64,000 nt of DNA from positions 248,001 to 312,000 of the forward strand of contig NZ_BMPB01000004.1 in NCBI RefSeq assembly GCF_014647375.1, in the 5' to 3' direction. A model generated the notes under the pieces. That model had not been told where the DNA came from. It did no database searches and saw nothing but the letters and a program-made list of their open reading frames with translations. A program made the translations under genes and the position numbers. Shown here piece by piece: positions 61,403 to 64,000 of the stretch; within the stretch, counting starts at the first letter, position 1, and the number at the start of each line of letters is the position of its first letter. Origin of the DNA: Parabacteroides faecis. Lineage in GTDB: Bacteria > Bacteroidota > Bacteroidia > Bacteroidales > Tannerellaceae.

Positions 61403-64000
61403 ATGAACAAAAAGTTTTCTACTTTGTTCGCCGCGTTCCTTGTGGCAAGCAGTAGTTTTTCAATTTTTGCTCAAAATGCGGTACCAGCCTGGTATAAGAC
61501 AGGTGATACTTACAAGGCTGCATTTGAAGATCCTACTGAAGCACAATTGAAAGCCGCTGCGAAATTTAACCTTCTCGATGGAGATGCGTTAGTAAATAAA
61601 ACTCATCCGGTTAATATTTGGAAGTATACTTTACCTTTGAATAAGGTGGCTGATGCTACTCTTCTTCCTGGTATGTTTGTTTCTTTCGATTCTGAGGCCA
61701 GCCCTGTTGCAGGAGGTGACTATCTGTCAACTGGCGAGTTTTATGACAATGTTAATAAACCTCATTACGGTATTACAACAGTAAAGGATTTTAATTATCT
61801 GGGTGTTAGACCAACCAGAGAAGTTAAGAGCCGTGTTGAATTCGTATTTGATACAAGAGGTTTGACAGATGCAACAAGTTTCCATTTCTGGATTAGCCGT
61901 TTAGAAAACGTTAATGTAAACCGTAATCTGTTATGGAAGATTGAAAAAGCTGAAGTTTTAGAGCTGGATGGAACTACTCGTGGTGATCTTCCTTATGACG
62001 AAGTTTATGACGATGGTTTTAAAATTGACAAGAATGGTGTAACTGTAGGTGATAATACAACACCGGAGGCTTACCAGGTTATGTTCAATGCAACTGGCGC
62101 AGGTAAAATTAACATAGATAATGCTATTATCCGTGTTGTTCTTGAATCAGAATATTCTGTAGCTGATGAAAGTGAAACTTCTGATACTTTGGAACCTGTA
62201 ACATTGTTCGGTGACATTAATCTTGATTTCATTCGTCCTCACGTAGAAATAGATTATGAAACAGAAAAAGAATTCCGTGTAGGTGTTAACCGTTCTACTG
62301 AATGCGATGCTTCTGAAATGGATGTTAAGATCTGGAAGTTCAATGATAAGATGGCTGGTGCTGAAACTCCTCACCATGTTCAGGCTACTTATTTGAAACT
62401 GAATGTGAAAGCTCCTATCGTTCTTGAAAAGATTGGTAATGTTGCTATTACTGAAGGTAACTTCTCTCAGGCAACAGAAGCTGACGGAAGTAGAAGTTTC
62501 TATGTACGTGCAGGTTTGTTCAATGAATATAATCCGGTTGACTGGTCAAACGTAAAGGTTGTTTATCATGTTGAACCAGGAACAAAGGTTGATCAATGGA
62601 AATTGGCTGACTATGTATTTGCAACAACAACTGCATCCAGTACAGATACAGCGTTTGTAAGACATAGCGTAGATGCTCGCGGTACTTTCAAATTCGGTGA
62701 CGACCTGGTATTTACAAAATACGAAGAAGTGCTCGAAACAACTATCGACTTTACTTATCTGCCTATGTTTGTCAGTGACTGCGCGGCAGGTGGACCAGTT
62801 GCTAATATGTTGGTTGCTGAGTCAGGTAATTGCGATGGTGGTGTATTGGATCTTGAATTGTTGACTCCTGCTGATCCGGGTTCTACCGACAGATGGGAAG
62901 ATAAGATTGAATTCTTAGGATTCAACTGGTACTTCGAAGGTAACTTGGTAGAAGCACATAAGCATACAAAATGTATTCCTGGAGAAGCTATTACTTGCCA
63001 GGGTAATCTGGCTGAAGGTTGGACAGTGAAAGCTGCTTTCCACTTTGCTTCAGAAAACATGAACATCGATCAGGATGAAGCTTATAATATAGAAGAAAAA
63101 TGGGGCTTATTGGCAACATTGAATGCTCAGAATGATTGCGAAGGTTATTCAGGACAGGATTTGATCAATCTGGGTGAAGTTTATTATCCGGGTGTTCTGA
63201 CTACATCTGCTCGTACTCAGCACGTATGGACTAACTGGAAAGGTGTTGAAACAGAAGATGGTACTGTTGCTACTGTATCAAGTACATTAGCTAATGTAAT
63301 GAACATTACAGACGGTTTGCTTGCTGCTGCTGACAGAAATTCAGGAGGAGAAGGTCTTATCGGTTCTATAAGTGAAGCTGTTAAGGGTGGTGCTGAAGTA
63401 TTTGCTGCTCCTTACTTTACTAATAAAGATTCTTATGTATGGGGTATCGGTGGTTCTTCTCGTAACCATGTCGTTCATGTATATGCTACAGGTTTGAAAC
63501 CGGATGCTGACGATCCTAACTTTACAACTATCCGTCTGTACAAACAGGCTATGGAAATTGGTGAAAGAGAAGTATTACAGGATAGGAACTTCTATTTCTC
63601 AACAGAATATGCGAATGCTGTTTGGAATCGTGGTGATGTTGGTGGTCTTGAACCGCAACCAGGATCTGTTTGGCGTGGTGAAAGTGCTGGTGACACATTG
63701 TATATCCGTGTTCCGTACAAACAAGCAAATCTGGATGCCCTGAAAAATAACGGTATTGCTGTTAAGGTTAGATATACTCCTCAGTCTAGAACTGATTGGG
63801 TTCCGACAGAAGAAATCCTGACAGATATGGCTCAGTTCGGTCTGTTGACGAATGATGCAGGCGACGGTAAAGCTAATCATCCGGGATGGGAAAAAGAATT
63901 GACAGGTTTCAATCAGTTCAATGTAGTTGGTTCTGTATTTAAAGGTCTTGTTTCTACTATGACAGGTGACAAACCGGTAGGTGCTTATACTAGCTTGTTA
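61403..64000 (+). CDS. Large secreted surface protein, 3' end outside window
   Basis: ATG at 61403 and no stop up to the window end, giving at least 866 residues; none of the short open frames in 61403-64000 is a better candidate. Signal peptide MNKKFSTLFAAFLVASSSFSIFAQ. The mature part is acidic, rich in beta-strand-like segments, and has scattered cysteines (CDASEMDV, SDCAAGG, CIPGEAITCQGN). The bases around the start (TTGATTATGAACAAAA) and the first residues match the paralogue at 32206, whose C-terminal domain it probably shares beyond the window edge. It is likely an S-layer-like or outer-surface protein. No enzyme motif recognised. Confidence 0.8.
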   Translation, partial: MNKKFSTLFAAFLVASSSFSIFAQNAVPAWYKTGDTYKAAFEDPTEAQLKAAAKFNLLDGDALVNKTHPVNIWKYTLPLNKVADATLLPGMFVSFDSEASPVAGGDYLSTGEFYDNVNKPHYGITTVKDFNYLGVRPTREVKSRVEFVFDTRGLTDATSFHFWISRLENVNVNRNLLWKIEKAEVLELDGTTRGDLPYDEVYDDGFKIDKNGVTVGDNTTPEAYQVMFNATGAGKINIDNAIIRVVLESEYSVADESETSDTLEPVTLFGDINLDFIRPHVEIDYETEKEFRVGVNRSTECDASEMDVKIWKFNDKMAGAETPHHVQATYLKLNVKAPIVLEKIGNVAITEGNFSQATEADGSRSFYVRAGLFNEYNPVDWSNVKVVYHVEPGTKVDQWKLADYVFATTTASSTDTAFVRHSVDARGTFKFGDDLVFTKYEEVLETTIDFTYLPMFVSDCAAGGPVANMLVAESGNCDGGVLDLELLTPADPGSTDRWEDKIEFLGFNWYFEGNLVEAHKHTKCIPGEAITCQGNLAEGWTVKAAFHFASENMNIDQDEAYNIEEKWGLLATLNAQNDCEGYSGQDLINLGEVYYPGVLTTSARTQHVWTNWKGVETEDGTVATVSSTLANVMNITDGLLAAADRNSGGEGLIGSISEAVKGGAEVFAAPYFTNKDSYVWGIGGSSRNHVVHVYATGLKPDADDPNFTTIRLYKQAMEIGEREVLQDRNFYFSTEYANAVWNRGDVGGLEPQPGSVWRGESAGDTLYIRVPYKQANLDALKNNGIAVKVRYTPQSRTDWVPTEEILTDMAQFGLLTNDAGDGKANHPGWEKELTGFNQFNVVGSVFKGLVSTMTGDKPVGAYTSLL

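Overview
The window looks like a chromosome segment of a gut Bacteroidales bacterium, most likely Parabacteroides. The basis is SusC/SusD pairs, Bacteroidetes-type promoters (-7 TAnnTTTG), a type III glutamine synthetase, an ECF sigma/FecR/STN-SusC relay, and two very large secreted proteins that look like the S-layer-like surface proteins known from P. distasonis. No rRNA, tRNA, CRISPR array, prophage or insertion sequence with a transposase was seen.

Region 1 (1-27454) is a large glycan-use locus. A 5'-cut GH38-like gene is followed by an ECF sigma factor, a FecR anti-sigma factor and a SusC/SusD pair. Then come a GH97 enzyme, an unrecognised 748-residue secreted protein, an AraC-type regulator (minus strand), GH3, a GH38-type mannosidase, GH89 and GH120. 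Fused to the GH120 gene in one tight operon are four genes of a corrinoid methyl-transfer system: an MT1-like UroD-fold methyltransferase, a corrinoid protein, a MetH-type reactivation-domain protein and an MT2-like UroD-fold methyltransferase. Three promoters in this region (before GH97, GH3 and GH120) share a gapless 67-bp element, so the methyl-transfer genes appear to be co-regulated with the glycosidases.

Region 2 (27523-35311) has glnN, then a three-gene minus-strand operon of a GHKL ATPase, a STAS-like protein and a PIN-like protein (a candidate uncharacterised regulatory, toxin or defence module). Next is a 205-bp segment bounded by perfect 32-bp inverted repeats, read here as an invertible promoter, in front of a 969-residue surface protein.

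Region 3 (35312-47903) holds a 0.65-kb element with long imperfect terminal inverted repeats around a small gene, a beta-propeller lipoprotein, hppA, a patatin, a cytoplasmic GH13, prs, and a minus-strand group (2TM protein, DUF2141, outer-membrane barrel, membrane protein, small winged-helix regulator). The promoter of that group has a palindromic operator filling its spacer. A truncated YafQ-like toxin remnant follows.

Region 4 (47904-61143) is mostly housekeeping: mnmA, DPP III, an AlkD-like protein, fur, purA, a zinc peptidase, an unlisted 37-residue membrane protein with a strong Shine-Dalgarno, hisS, GH30, groES-groEL and a second AraC regulator. A second surface-protein gene runs off the right edge.

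Four intergenic spacers (12668, 19169, 47533 and 54506) carry arrays with a 22-23-bp period: an 8-bp core, different between loci, followed by a 14-15-bp variable stretch. I do not recognise this pattern as a standard feature class. All functional statements come from reading sequence by eye and recalling families; no search was run.
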